Below the pieces are notes generated by a model. That model made no database searches, was not told where the DNA came from, and saw only the letters and a list, made by a program, of their open reading frames with translations. Below, one piece after another: positions 45,752 to 54,891 of a DNA stretch of 64,000 nt. This stretch comes from UBA9300 sp032260385 (GTDB lineage: Bacteria; Bacteroidota; Bacteroidia; Bacteroidales; VadinHA17). Position numbers and translations under genes: made by a program. The stretch lies in assembly GCA_032260385.1 (NCBI GenBank), contig JAVVEL010000007.1, forward strand, positions 38,885 through 102,884, written 5' to 3'. Positions within the stretch are counted from its first letter, which is position 1. Every line of letters begins with the position of its first letter.

Positions 45752-46402
45752 ATGGGTATATTTACGAGGCATACAGGGAAAATCATAATAAAAATAGACG
45801 AATTTTTCGATAATGTCGAAGATGGGCTCCTGACCTTCAAGGGAGCCATAGGCAGCTATCTGAATAAGGATACTGAAACCTTCAGGGCTTATCTTGACAG
45901 AATTGATAAGCTGGAATCGGGAGCAGACAAAAAACAAAAGTCGATCGAGAATGATATGATCATACACAGCATTCTGCCGCAACACAGGAGTGAAGTCGCC
46001 ATGCTGCTTGATCATACAGACGATCTGATCGATACCGTAAAAGAAGTAGTTTATCAGTTTGATGTTGAAATACCTGATTTCCCGGAGTCCCTCAATAAAG
46101 ACATCCTTCACCTCACGGAGGCTTCAGCAGCCACCTGCGAAGAGCTCATACCAGCCTTAAGAGCCTTTTTCAGGGAGCCGCACAATGTGAGAGAAAAACT
46201 GAACAGGGTTTATTACTTTGAAGGTGAGACCGATAATATAGCCAACAGGATAAAGAAAAAGATCTTCCATGACATGCATGAGCTGAGCCTGGCCGAAAAA
46301 TCCCATCTGCGATATTTCACACATCATATTGAAAGACTGTCAGACAGGGCACAGGAAGTTGCCGATCTGCTCTTAAGCCTGTCAATGAGGATAATAATGT
46401 AG
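45752..46402 (+). CDS. DUF47 (PhoU-like) regulator of phosphate transport
   Basis: The 216-residue all-helical protein belongs to the DUF47/PhoU-like group that accompanies Pit transporters. Seen are GKIIIKIDEFFDNVEDGL, RIDKLESGADKKQKSIEND, HRSEVAMLLDHTDDLIDTVKE and FEGETDNIANRIKKKIF. It probably binds metal and controls transport of phosphate. It stands 2 bases before the PiT gene, so the two are translated as a unit. A DUF47-Pit pair is common in Bacteroidota, where it works with PhoBR; the sensor and regulator genes are the next two, convergent. Confidence 0.92.
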   Translation: MGIFTRHTGKIIIKIDEFFDNVEDGLLTFKGAIGSYLNKDTETFRAYLDRIDKLESGADKKQKSIENDMIIHSILPQHRSEVAMLLDHTDDLIDTVKEVVYQFDVEIPDFPESLNKDILHLTEASAATCEELIPALRAFFREPHNVREKLNRVYYFEGETDNIANRIKKKIFHDMHELSLAEKSHLRYFTHHIERLSDRAQEVADLLLSLSMRIIM

Positions 46403-46404
46403 AT

Positions 46405-47550
46405 ATGATATTCTTTTTTCTTACAAGCGGCCTGTTCCTGGGGTGGTCACTGGGAGCCAATGATGCTGCGAATTTATTCGGTTCAGCGGTTGGCTCCCGC
46501 ATGATTTCATTTAAGAAGGCCGCCATTATAGCTTCGGTTTTTGTAATAATCGGGGCTGTATTCCAGGGTGAAGGAGCGGCGGAAACGCTTGGCAGGCTGG
46601 GTGCCGTGAATGCTCTCGGAGGTTCATTTACGGTAGCCCTTGCCGCCGCCCTGACAGTTTACTTCATGACCAGGCTTAGCATACCGGTTTCAACCACACA
46701 GGCCATTGTAGGAGCAATAATAGGATGGAACTTATTTACAGGAAGCAGAACAGATATAAACTCCCTGACAAGTATCATCAGCACATGGGTGAGCGGGCCG
46801 GTGCTTGGTGGACTGATTGCAATGCTCCTTTATATTATAACCAGGAAAATAAAACGGAGGGCAAAAATACATCTCATCAGGTATGAATCTATAATAAGAA
46901 CATGCATAATAATTGTGGGAGCCTTCGCAGCATACAGCCTGGGAGCAAATAATATAGCCAATGTAATGGGTGTATTTGTTCCGGCAGTTAACCTGGAAAG
47001 CGTAAACCTGGGCTTCATGACACTGGAAGGGCCGCAGCAGCTTTTCCTGCTTGGGGGCCTGGCCATTGCAGCCGGTATAATAACATATTCCGGGAGGGTG
47101 ATGAAAACCGTTGGCCAGAATATTTTCGAACTGAGCTCCGATGCGGCACTTATTGTAGTACTGGCACACTCGCTGGTATTATTCATATTTTCATCTTCAA
47201 GCCTGTCGGAATTTATCTCAGGCCTTGGACTGCCCGCCATCCCCCTGGTACCTGTTTCAAGCTCACAGGTCATTGTTGGGGCTATCCTGGGTATCGGCAT
47301 ACTCAAAGGAGCAAGAAACATAAATATCAAAGTACTTGCCGGTATAGCCAGCGGATGGATCACCACACCGCTAATAGCGGGCATAATCTCCTTTATTTCA
47401 CTGTTCTTTGTTCAGAATGTATTTGACATCACAGTCCAGGAAACACATAATGACAGTTCCGGGCTAACAAAGGAAATACGGCTACAGTCATTGGACCATG
47501 AGGGAGGTAAGCATCCGCCCGCCTGTCAACTAGAGATTTTTACTTATTGA
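46405..47550 (+). CDS. pit: Inorganic phosphate transporter, PiT family
   Basis: A 381-residue inner-membrane protein that brings in phosphate. It has the two family signatures GANDAANLFGSAVGS near residue 17 and GANNIANVMGVFVP near 176, with STTQAIVGAIIG and SSSQVIVGAILGIG as the corresponding inner repeat segments. The internal duplication of the two halves is clear. It starts two bases after the DUF47 gene. Its last 21 bases overlap the end of the convergent histidine kinase gene. The C-terminal tail is a polar segment of about 35 residues. Confidence 0.93.
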   Translation: MIFFFLTSGLFLGWSLGANDAANLFGSAVGSRMISFKKAAIIASVFVIIGAVFQGEGAAETLGRLGAVNALGGSFTVALAAALTVYFMTRLSIPVSTTQAIVGAIIGWNLFTGSRTDINSLTSIISTWVSGPVLGGLIAMLLYIITRKIKRRAKIHLIRYESIIRTCIIIVGAFAAYSLGANNIANVMGVFVPAVNLESVNLGFMTLEGPQQLFLLGGLAIAAGIITYSGRVMKTVGQNIFELSSDAALIVVLAHSLVLFIFSSSSLSEFISGLGLPAIPLVPVSSSQVIVGAILGIGILKGARNINIKVLAGIASGWITTPLIAGIISFISLFFVQNVFDITVQETHNDSSGLTKEIRLQSLDHEGGKHPPACQLEIFTY

Positions 47551-49314
47551 AAACAGGAATTCTATTCCCCCTCCATCTGTGTTCTTTGCCGATATCTGTC
47601 CCCTGTGAAATTGAACCGCATGTTTAACAATTGCCAGGCCCAGGCCTGTCCCTCCTCGCTCTCTTGACCTGCCTTCGTCAATCCTGTAAAACCTTTCAAA
47701 CAATCTTGGGATATGCTTTTCCGGAATACTCTCACCATCGTTTGAATACCTGAAATAATAGTAGTTATCATCCTCATAGTATAATTCAACATATATATTC
47801 ACATCTTCTCCTGCGTAGTTGACAGTGTTCTCTATCAGGTTCTGATATATTGAATGCATTAATATTTTATTCCCCCTCAGACTGAGATCCCTGTCAATAT
47901 TAATCGTCAGTCTCATTCCCTTTGACTCAAGTTTCATCCTCATGCTGTCCACAACATTATTCACCACATCAAAAACCAGTATATTTTCCACCCCGTAAAA
48001 ACCCTGCCCTTCCTCCATTTTATTCAAAACTGAAATGTGGTCTATAAGTTCTGCCAGCCTCATAGCCTGGTCACGTGTCCTGGACAGAAAAAGTTGCCTG
48101 TGTTCAGTGTCGACATCGGTATTCATCAATGTTTCCAGGTACGCCATTATTGATGTAAGGGGAGTGCGAAGCTCGTGTGCAATATTCGATGTCAGCTGCT
48201 GTTTGAGGACCCTGTTTTTTTCTGATTTTGTTATATCCTTTATTATTATTTCAAAACTGTTATCCTTGAATATATTTGCACGCACCAGGAAATACTTGTT
48301 TTTTTTCTGGCATACTATTTCCTTATAGGGCACCTCGCCTGCCAGGTCCGGTTTAAGCTCGCTGCTTTTTTGGTTCAGATACTTAACCAGGGGTTTGATT
48401 TCTTTAATTCTCAGAACATCCTCAGGCGATTTAAGGGTACGGTCAGAAATTAGATTTGCATTCTGAACGAAAGCATTATTTGAAACAAGTATTTCACCGG
48501 CCTGTGAAAAAACGGCAACACCCTCTTCCATGGTCTGAAGATGCCTGAATATCTTCTGCTGCTCTATCAGCAGCTCATCGCGGGTCTTTTTCAGTTCATT
48601 ATAAATATCTATAATCTGGTTTCCTATATTTCCCAGTTCATTTTTAGGAAATTCAAGTTTCTGCAGTTCCTTTTCTTCCACTGCACTGGCAGCAAAATTC
48701 TTCAGCTGCTTAACCGCCAGGTACATTCTTTCATTGATAAAGAACAGGGCTGCCAGGCCTGCAAAGAATATTACCACGATGAAAATAAGGAACAATTTAT
48801 CTATTTTAAGTGATGACTGCACCTCAGAAGTATATTCAGCTGCAGCTCTTATATAATAATTATCATACTTATGGGCATAATAAAAATACTCCTTACCCGT
48901 GGAAGATGAACGACGTACTGAAGAACCTGTACCGGCTTTGACTGCTTCGACGAGCTCCGGCCTGTTTATATGACTCGCCATCGACATGTAATCTTCCACA
49001 TCACTGTCGAACAACACCTTGCCTTCTTTATCGATAATAGTTATACGAAGGTTGGCCACAGGAATAATCCTGATAAGCTCATGCAGCTCGTCAAAGCCTG
49101 GTTCCTGACCAAGCTGGTTTTCCCTTATATAATTCTGTGTGGTTCCCGAGACATTGTCCAGGATAGCTTTAAACCTTTCGCGCCTGTATTCCCTCTCGCG
49201 GTAATACTGGAACAGGACAATGAAGACGGTAAAAATTATAAAGACCAGAAAATAATATGTGAAAATCCGGTTACGGAATATGTTTTTAATCATTGTCCGG
49301 TTTATTTTCATCAA
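47530..49314 (-). CDS. phoR: PhoR-like sensor histidine kinase
   Basis: The 594-residue membrane kinase has helix 1 at about 19-37, an extracytoplasmic sensor (about 40-172), helix 2 at 173-193, a HAMP-like region, a PAS-like region (about 255-365), the HisKA domain with phospho-acceptor His380 in NIAHELRTPLTS, and the HATPase part with NKILMHSIYQNLIENTVNYAG, FERFYRIDEG and RGGTGLGLAIVKH. The stop is inside the PiT gene. Its start overlaps the end of the regulator gene, as in two-component operons. Its place opposite a phosphate transporter suggests phosphate sensing. Confidence 0.88.
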   Translation of the reverse strand: MMKINRTMIKNIFRNRIFTYYFLVFIIFTVFIVLFQYYREREYRRERFKAILDNVSGTTQNYIRENQLGQEPGFDELHELIRIIPVANLRITIIDKEGKVLFDSDVEDYMSMASHINRPELVEAVKAGTGSSVRRSSSTGKEYFYYAHKYDNYYIRAAAEYTSEVQSSLKIDKLFLIFIVVIFFAGLAALFFINERMYLAVKQLKNFAASAVEEKELQKLEFPKNELGNIGNQIIDIYNELKKTRDELLIEQQKIFRHLQTMEEGVAVFSQAGEILVSNNAFVQNANLISDRTLKSPEDVLRIKEIKPLVKYLNQKSSELKPDLAGEVPYKEIVCQKKNKYFLVRANIFKDNSFEIIIKDITKSEKNRVLKQQLTSNIAHELRTPLTSIMAYLETLMNTDVDTEHRQLFLSRTRDQAMRLAELIDHISVLNKMEEGQGFYGVENILVFDVVNNVVDSMRMKLESKGMRLTINIDRDLSLRGNKILMHSIYQNLIENTVNYAGEDVNIYVELYYEDDNYYYFRYSNDGESIPEKHIPRLFERFYRIDEGRSRERGGTGLGLAIVKHAVQFHRGQISAKNTDGGGIEFLFSISKNL

Positions 49315-49975
49315 TATAATACCCGTAGCCTGTCCGGGACTTTATTTGTGCTCCAAAGCTCCCAAGCCGTTTTCTCATTCGTGTGATATGAACATCAACA
49401 GTCCTGTCGGTAACCAGCGTGTCATCCCAGACATTATCAAGTATTTCTTCCCTGGTAACATACCTGCCGGAGCTTTGTAGCAGCATTAACAGTATCTGGT
49501 ATTCCTTTCTTGTGAGTTGTATGGTTTCACCTTCAAGTTTTACCTCTTTTTTCCTTGTATCGATGGTAATTGGCCCCATACTGATGCTTAAATCCCCTGT
49601 ATCTTCCTTCCTGCTTCTCGCCAGAACTGCTTTTACCCTGGCCTTCAGTTCAACGATGGAAAAGGGCTTTCTTATATAATCATCGGCACCCAGGCTGAAA
49701 CCGGTGAGCATGTCATTTTCTTTGTCTTTAGCGGTTAGAAAGATAATGGGAGATTTGATTTTCATCTCTGATCTTATCATGTCAGCCAGTTTGAAGCCGG
49801 ACATATTAGACATCATGACATCAAGGATAAAGATGTCATAGGAAGCTAAATCCATTGCCAGGGCTTCTTCTGCAGAACCTGCAGTGTCAACCTCATAAGC
49901 TTCCGATCTCAGGTTAAATTTAAGTATTTCCTGAACATCAATTTCATCATCCACCACGAGTATTCTGTGAGTCAT
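49286..49975 (-). CDS. phoB: PhoB-like response regulator
   Basis: I place the start at 49975 (229 residues), giving THRILVVDDE at the N-terminus; an ATG eight codons earlier (49999) is also in frame. The receiver domain has the phospho-acceptor Asp52 in FILDVMMSN and the conserved Lys in RKPFSIVELKARV. The C-terminal OmpR/PhoB-type winged helix shows LTRKEYQILLMLLQSSGRYVT and VDVHITRMRKRLG. It overlaps the kinase gene by 29 bases. Expected targets are the phosphate genes, though no Pho box was recognised before the DUF47 gene. Confidence 0.9.
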   Translation of the reverse strand: MTHRILVVDDEIDVQEILKFNLRSEAYEVDTAGSAEEALAMDLASYDIFILDVMMSNMSGFKLADMIRSEMKIKSPIIFLTAKDKENDMLTGFSLGADDYIRKPFSIVELKARVKAVLARSRKEDTGDLSISMGPITIDTRKKEVKLEGETIQLTRKEYQILLMLLQSSGRYVTREEILDNVWDDTLVTDRTVDVHITRMRKRLGSFGAQIKSRTGYGYYIDENKPDND

Positions 49976-50136
49976 GAAACTTAATAAATTATATATCAAT
50001 CATTTAAACTATATAACAGTAAAAGCCTGCCACCTTGCTGACCTGGTAACGAAGATAAATGAAAATATTATTTAAAACCAGTATCCTTTTTCACTATGCG
50101 TGAATGTCAGGGTTTTCCAGTTTAATGCAATTATCT

Positions 50137-50144
50137 TAATTTTG
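50137..50144 (+). promoter_or_regulatory. -7 promoter element before ggt
   Basis: TAATTTTG is an exact TAnnTTTG match, 27 bases before the ATG 50171. TTTT at 50113-50116 is a poor -33 box at 20-base spacing. Confidence 0.45.
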
Positions 50145-50170
50145 TTATAAACAATACAAAGCGGTAGCTC

Positions 50171-51859
50171 ATGAAAAAACAAATTATCATTTTAGCGGCC
50201 TTATTTTTATCTGCATCAATTTATTGCCAGGACAGGATCACGGGTCATGATTTTGCCACAAGGTCAGAAGTAATTGCAGTTAACGGCATGGCATGCACCA
50301 GCCAGCCTCTTGCCACACAGGCTGCAATTGACATACTGCAGAAAGGTGGCAATGCCATTGATGCTGCAATTGCTGCGAACGCTGTTTTAGGACTTGTTGA
50401 ACCAACAGGATCAGGTATTGGAGGCGATCTTTTTGCAATTATCTGGAGTGCACAAAAACAGCAACTGTATGGATTGAATGCCAGCGGAAGATCACCCCGC
50501 TCCCTGAAACTTGATTATTTTAAAGATAAGGCTTATGAATTTATTCCAGCCACAGGGCCCCTGCCTGTTTCTGTTCCGGGATGCGTTGACGGCTGGTATG
50601 AAATGCATGGCATGTTTGGCAAACTGCCAATGGAAGAAATACTGGAGCCTGCAATCTCTTATGCACGCGAGGGTTTCCCTGTATCCGAACTTATAGCCTA
50701 CTACATGGATAGCGGAACCAGGAGCCTGAGAAGGTTTCCCAATGTTGAGGATGTTTATATGCCCGGGGGCCATGCCCCGCGCAAGGGTGAGATATTTAAG
50801 AATCCTGCACTGGCAAATACACTGGAGCTTATTGCCAGGGGCGGAAGGGATGAATTTTATAAGGGCTCAATAGCCAGGATTATTTCCGATTTTATGCATG
50901 AACAGGGTGGTTTTCTGTCTTATGAAGACATGGCCAGGCATCATTCCGAATGGGTTGAACCAATAAGCACCGATTACAGGGGATACACCGTATGGGAATT
51001 GCCGCCTAACGGCCAGGGTACGGCAGCCTTACAGATGTTAAATATTCTTGAGGGCTATGATATCAGTAAAATGGGATTTGGTTCGGCTGAATATATCCAC
51101 CATTTTGTTGAGGCAAAAAAACTTGCCTTTGAAGACCGTGCAAAATATTATTCTGACCCGGCTTTCAATGAGCTACCGGTACAGGAACTTATATCAAAGG
51201 AATACGCTGATGAAAGACGTGGCTTAATAAATCCCGATCGTGCTGCAAGGAGAGTCAGTGCGGGGAACCCTGAAAAAGGCAATACCATTTATCTCACAGT
51301 GGCCGACAAAGAAGGCAATATGGTTTCCCTCATACAGAGCAATTATCGTGGCATGGGTTCCGGCATGTGTCCTCCCGGTCTGGGTTTTATACTACAGGAC
51401 AGGGGTGAATTATTCAGCCTTGAAGAAGGCCATTTCAATGTATACGCCCCGGCCAAGAGGCCTTTTCATACAATTATTCCTGCCTTTATCACCAGGGACG
51501 GTAAGCCTCTGATGAGTTTCGGGGTGATGGGGGGAGCTATGCAGCCCCAGGGCCATGTTCAGATAGTTGTAAATATTGTTGATTTCGGCATGAACCTCCA
51601 GGAGGCGGGTGATGCCCCCAGGATACGTCACGTTGGATCATCCCAGCCAACAGGAGAACTGATGACTGATGGCGGCACCGTCAACCTCGAAGATGGTTTC
51701 AGGTGGGAAGAAATACAAAAACTGCTGAAAAAGGGTCACAGGGTGCAATGGGACCTGGGGGGCTACGGGGGTTACCAGGCAATAATGCGCGACACTCTCA
51801 ACGGAGTATATTACGGAGCTTCCGAATCGAGGAAGGACGGGCAGGCAGCAGGATATTAA
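50171..51859 (+). CDS. ggt: Gamma-glutamyltransferase, exported
   Basis: A 562-residue protein with a signal peptide (MKKQIIILAALFLSASIYCQ). It belongs to the autoproteolytic GGT family: the N-terminal part shows ASQPLATQAAIDIL-like CTSQPLATQAAIDIL and GSGIGGDLFAIIW, and the small subunit would begin at Thr372 in NTIYLTVADKEGN, followed by GMGSGMCPPGLGFILQDRG. It hydrolyses or transfers the gamma-glutamyl group of glutathione and related peptides in the periplasm. It has its own -7 promoter element, and its stop codon touches the stop codon of the convergent GH109-like gene. Confidence 0.93.
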   Translation: MKKQIIILAALFLSASIYCQDRITGHDFATRSEVIAVNGMACTSQPLATQAAIDILQKGGNAIDAAIAANAVLGLVEPTGSGIGGDLFAIIWSAQKQQLYGLNASGRSPRSLKLDYFKDKAYEFIPATGPLPVSVPGCVDGWYEMHGMFGKLPMEEILEPAISYAREGFPVSELIAYYMDSGTRSLRRFPNVEDVYMPGGHAPRKGEIFKNPALANTLELIARGGRDEFYKGSIARIISDFMHEQGGFLSYEDMARHHSEWVEPISTDYRGYTVWELPPNGQGTAALQMLNILEGYDISKMGFGSAEYIHHFVEAKKLAFEDRAKYYSDPAFNELPVQELISKEYADERRGLINPDRAARRVSAGNPEKGNTIYLTVADKEGNMVSLIQSNYRGMGSGMCPPGLGFILQDRGELFSLEEGHFNVYAPAKRPFHTIIPAFITRDGKPLMSFGVMGGAMQPQGHVQIVVNIVDFGMNLQEAGDAPRIRHVGSSQPTGELMTDGGTVNLEDGFRWEEIQKLLKKGHRVQWDLGGYGGYQAIMRDTLNGVYYGASESRKDGQAAGY

Positions 51860-53350
51860 TCAGACATTGAGCTGGAGTGAAGCATCGGCTTTTTCCAGCT
51901 TCCTCACCCCTGTTGTTCCTCCCTCTTCGAGGTTGATATTGTGTGGCGTATTTGTTTTCCATGAGCCACAGGTAAAGTCGGGCACATCAATTGAATTTGA
52001 CCTGTTCGCCACTGACCACTCACTGAGTGGTGTAATGGCGCTCCAGAGCGCAGCATCATAAACATCCTGGTCGATCGGCAGGCCATTGCGCAAACAATCA
52101 ATTAGCCTCCAGTCCATTATGAAATCCATGCCTCCGTGTCCTCCGACTCTCCTGGCCATATCACCAACCCTTCGTATTATTTCGGGTGTATATCTTTCAC
52201 GGATTTCGCTAAACTCTTCCTCACTGAGCCAGCTATGCCCCAGGGCTATCCTTGCCGGATCAGGCCACTTACGTGCAAGCCCCTTTGTACCGCTGATAAG
52301 GTGTATCCGTGAATATGGCCTGGGTGTTGACACATCATGTTGTATCATTATTGTCCGGCCTTTGTTGGTGCGGACCAGGGTGGTGTTCATATTACCCCTG
52401 AACTTATCCTCAGTGAAAGGACTGAAAAAATCATCCTCAGCAGCTAGCTCCAGAGCCCTTTTGTGCATTGTGAAATCATTACCTGACATTGATGTCAGGT
52501 ATTCCATCCTGTCGCCCCGGTTTATGTTCATTACCTGGCACACAGGACCCAGTCCGTGTGTGGGATAGAGGTTGCCATTTCTTCCATAGTTCTCTTTTAG
52601 CCTCCACATGTCAATATAGCCGCTTCCCGTGGGGTCTGTATTATCGAATTTGTCAAAATTAAGCTCCGTAAGAGTGTGGATATAGGCTCCTTCACCATGC
52701 ACTATATCACCAAACATACCCTGGCGCGCCATATTCAGGGTTAAGAGTTCAAAGAAATCATAACAACAATTTTCCAGTTGCATGCAATGTTTTTTGGTGC
52801 GCTCAGAGGTTTCAACCAGTTGCCAGGCTTCATCCAGGGTTCTGGCAATGGGCACCTCACAGGCTACATGTTTTCCGTGTTCCATGGCATAGAGTGCCAT
52901 GGGGGTATGCAAATCCCAGGGTGTACAGATGTAAACAAGGTCTATATCATCTCTCTGGCACATTTCTTTCCAGATATTCTCATCACCGCTGTATAGCTCA
53001 GGTTCATTGAAACCATATTGCAGAACATTATCCCTTGAATTCTCAACAGCTGAAGGTCTTTTATCGCACAGTGCCCTTACCTCTGTATTTTCAATGTTCA
53101 TCATCCTCATTACGGCACCTGAACCACGGCTGCCCAGACCTATAAACCCTACCCTGACATGATCAAGGGCAGGTGCTGAATAAGCGCACATGTTAAATTG
53201 CTGATTGTGCTTCATATTCACCATATCCCTGATATGATGAAGTTCACTTTCATCAGCAGACCTTTTACAGGAACTCAGGCTTCCTGCTGAAATAGCCCCT
53301 GCACCGGCAATAGCTGCTGTCTTAAGAAAATCTCTCCTGTTGGTTTTCAT
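51860..53350 (-). CDS. Gfo/Idh/MocA-type glycosidase (GH109-like), Tat-exported
   Basis: A 496-residue protein with a Tat/lipoprotein start (NRRDFLKTAAIAGAGAISAG). It has a Rossmann domain (VRVGFIGLGSRGSGAV, YICTPWDLHTPMALYAMEHG) but the usual E-K-P tripeptide reads E-V-P in VACEVPIARTLDEAW, and the segment ENCCYDFFELLTLNMARQGMFG matches the GH109 alpha-N-acetylgalactosaminidase branch, seen here in two parts as ENCCYDFFELL and NMARQGMFGDIVHGEG. GH109 enzymes cleave sugars by an NAD-dependent mechanism at C3. It is separated from ggt by no base at all, and the substrate here is inferred. Confidence 0.84.
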   Translation of the reverse strand: MKTNRRDFLKTAAIAGAGAISAGSLSSCKRSADESELHHIRDMVNMKHNQQFNMCAYSAPALDHVRVGFIGLGSRGSGAVMRMMNIENTEVRALCDKRPSAVENSRDNVLQYGFNEPELYSGDENIWKEMCQRDDIDLVYICTPWDLHTPMALYAMEHGKHVACEVPIARTLDEAWQLVETSERTKKHCMQLENCCYDFFELLTLNMARQGMFGDIVHGEGAYIHTLTELNFDKFDNTDPTGSGYIDMWRLKENYGRNGNLYPTHGLGPVCQVMNINRGDRMEYLTSMSGNDFTMHKRALELAAEDDFFSPFTEDKFRGNMNTTLVRTNKGRTIMIQHDVSTPRPYSRIHLISGTKGLARKWPDPARIALGHSWLSEEEFSEIRERYTPEIIRRVGDMARRVGGHGGMDFIMDWRLIDCLRNGLPIDQDVYDAALWSAITPLSEWSVANRSNSIDVPDFTCGSWKTNTPHNINLEEGGTTGVRKLEKADASLQLNV

Positions 53351-53429
53351 TATTTTCCAAGGTTTAGTTTTTACATCTGATTAATGTTGGCCAGCTGCAA
53401 AATACGAAATCCTGGAATAAAAATAAAAA

Positions 53430-53675
53430 TCATTGACCAGATGTCTTATCTTTTCTTTTTTTGGTAAATAAACCGGTGATAATATCGCCTGCAAGATAAG
53501 CCAGTATCAAGCCATAGAGGGTGCTGTAATACCATACCGACTTAATCGGGCACGCACCTGTCTTGCATCCGATAAAATGCCAGTACAAATAGCCTCCTGC
53601 TCCGCCTGCTATCGTGAATAATATTATATATGGCCTCCTGCCTTTCTTAAGGAAGTTAAAAAGTCTTTTTAACAT
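53430..53675 (-). CDS. Small DUF6132-like membrane protein
   Basis: The 81-residue protein has a basic N-terminus, helix 1 with ILFTIAGGAGGYLYWHFI, a short loop with two cysteines (GCKTGACPIKSVWY) and helix 2 with YGLILAYLAGDIITGLF. This pattern agrees with the Bacteroidota family DUF6132 by recall. Function unknown; the Cys pair could bind metal or form a disulfide. It stands alone, with 192 gene-free bases upstream that hold nothing I recognise except the promoter-like sequence before the next plus-strand gene. Confidence 0.75.
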   Translation of the reverse strand: MLKRLFNFLKKGRRPYIILFTIAGGAGGYLYWHFIGCKTGACPIKSVWYYSTLYGLILAYLAGDIITGLFTKKRKDKTSGQ

Positions 53676-53786
53676 TTATATGATTTTATTCTGTTTATAA
53701 TGACTTTTGCTTTGTAAGAAAAACAAACAATACCGGAAAAAGATCAATTCTATATATATTAAAATTCCAAAGTCTTAATTTAATCA

Positions 53787-53817
53787 TTTCTGACGTGCCA
53801 ACATTATAGTATATTTA
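53787..53817 (+). promoter_or_regulatory. Possible promoter before the ornithine cyclodeaminase-type gene
   Basis: TTTC (53787-53790), 19 bases, then TATATTTA (53810-53817), one base off TAnnTTTG. The start codon is at 53868. Confidence 0.4.
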
Positions 53818-53867
53818 CGGGTCAGGCCGAATTATTATGTGAGAAATTTCCTTAAAACGTAAATAAT

Positions 53868-54800
53868 ATGGAATATATTGACGCTAAAGCCATACGCACA
53901 GCACTTCCCTATTCACAATGGGTCGACCGTATTGAAAAAGCCTTTCTGCTTGAAGAGGGCAAAGACTATATCATGCCCGAACGGACCCATGTAAATTTCG
54001 GTAAAAATACTCTCCTCCTGATGCCCTGTATTGCAGATAAATATTTTTCAACCAAGCTTATTACACTCTACCCTGATAATTACCTGGAAGGTAAAGCTTC
54101 ACTCCAGGGCCTTGTTATTCTTAACAGGAGGACTGACGGAGAAGCTCTTGCAGTACTTGACGGACCTGCAATAACAGCCATGAGAACCGCTGCAGCAGGC
54201 AGCTTCGCCATCAGACACCTGTCACCGGAAAGCGCATCCCGTCTTGGAATTATCGGGCTTGGGACACAGGGGCTGCACCAGGCTCTTTTTGCCTGTTCAG
54301 AGCGTAAGATATCCGAGCTGACCATATTTGACCAGAATAAAAAACTATATCAGCCCTTTATCAGCAATTTTACTTCAGAATACGCAGATATTAAAATTAA
54401 TATGGCTGTAAACAGCAGGGATCTATGTGAGAAAGCCGAGATTATAATCACAGCCACAAACTCAACAGAAGCGGTATTACCCGACGATGAAGAAATATTA
54501 AATGATAAGACAATTATAGGTATAGGCTCATACAAGGAAAATATGAGGGAATTTCCCGACTCCCTTTACAAAGTTGCCGGAAGTATTTATATCGACTCCT
54601 TCCATGCTCTTAAGGAAAGCGGCGATCTTATTTATCCTTTGAGCAGGGGCCTGATGAAGGAGACGGATTTTCACATTGCCGGTGATCTGATGAAAGGAAA
54701 AAAACAAATGGGAGACCTGAGGGTCTTTAAATCAGTCGGAATGGCTCTTTTCGACCTTCTCGGCTCTGTTCTTGTTTACGAAACTTTATATATGCATTAA
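53868..54800 (+). CDS. Ornithine cyclodeaminase/mu-crystallin family protein
   Basis: The 310-residue cytoplasmic protein belongs to the ornithine cyclodeaminase/mu-crystallin fold, which uses NAD(P). Seen are YIDAKAIRTALPYSQWVDRIEKAF, TAMRTAAAGSFAIRHLS, the dinucleotide loop LGIIGLGTQGLHQALF and TATNSTEAVLP. Family members deaminate ornithine to proline or reduce cyclic imines such as ketimines; the substrate is not fixed by these motifs. It is followed 91 bases later by an SDR gene on the same strand. Confidence 0.87.
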   Translation: MEYIDAKAIRTALPYSQWVDRIEKAFLLEEGKDYIMPERTHVNFGKNTLLLMPCIADKYFSTKLITLYPDNYLEGKASLQGLVILNRRTDGEALAVLDGPAITAMRTAAAGSFAIRHLSPESASRLGIIGLGTQGLHQALFACSERKISELTIFDQNKKLYQPFISNFTSEYADIKINMAVNSRDLCEKAEIIITATNSTEAVLPDDEEILNDKTIIGIGSYKENMREFPDSLYKVAGSIYIDSFHALKESGDLIYPLSRGLMKETDFHIAGDLMKGKKQMGDLRVFKSVGMALFDLLGSVLVYETLYMH

Positions 54801-54891
54801 AAATTATGATATTCGTAGTTTCATTTATACAGGCCGGATATGAAATCAGGTGTCTGTCATTAAATAAATTTATAACAATCTGATAAAACCT

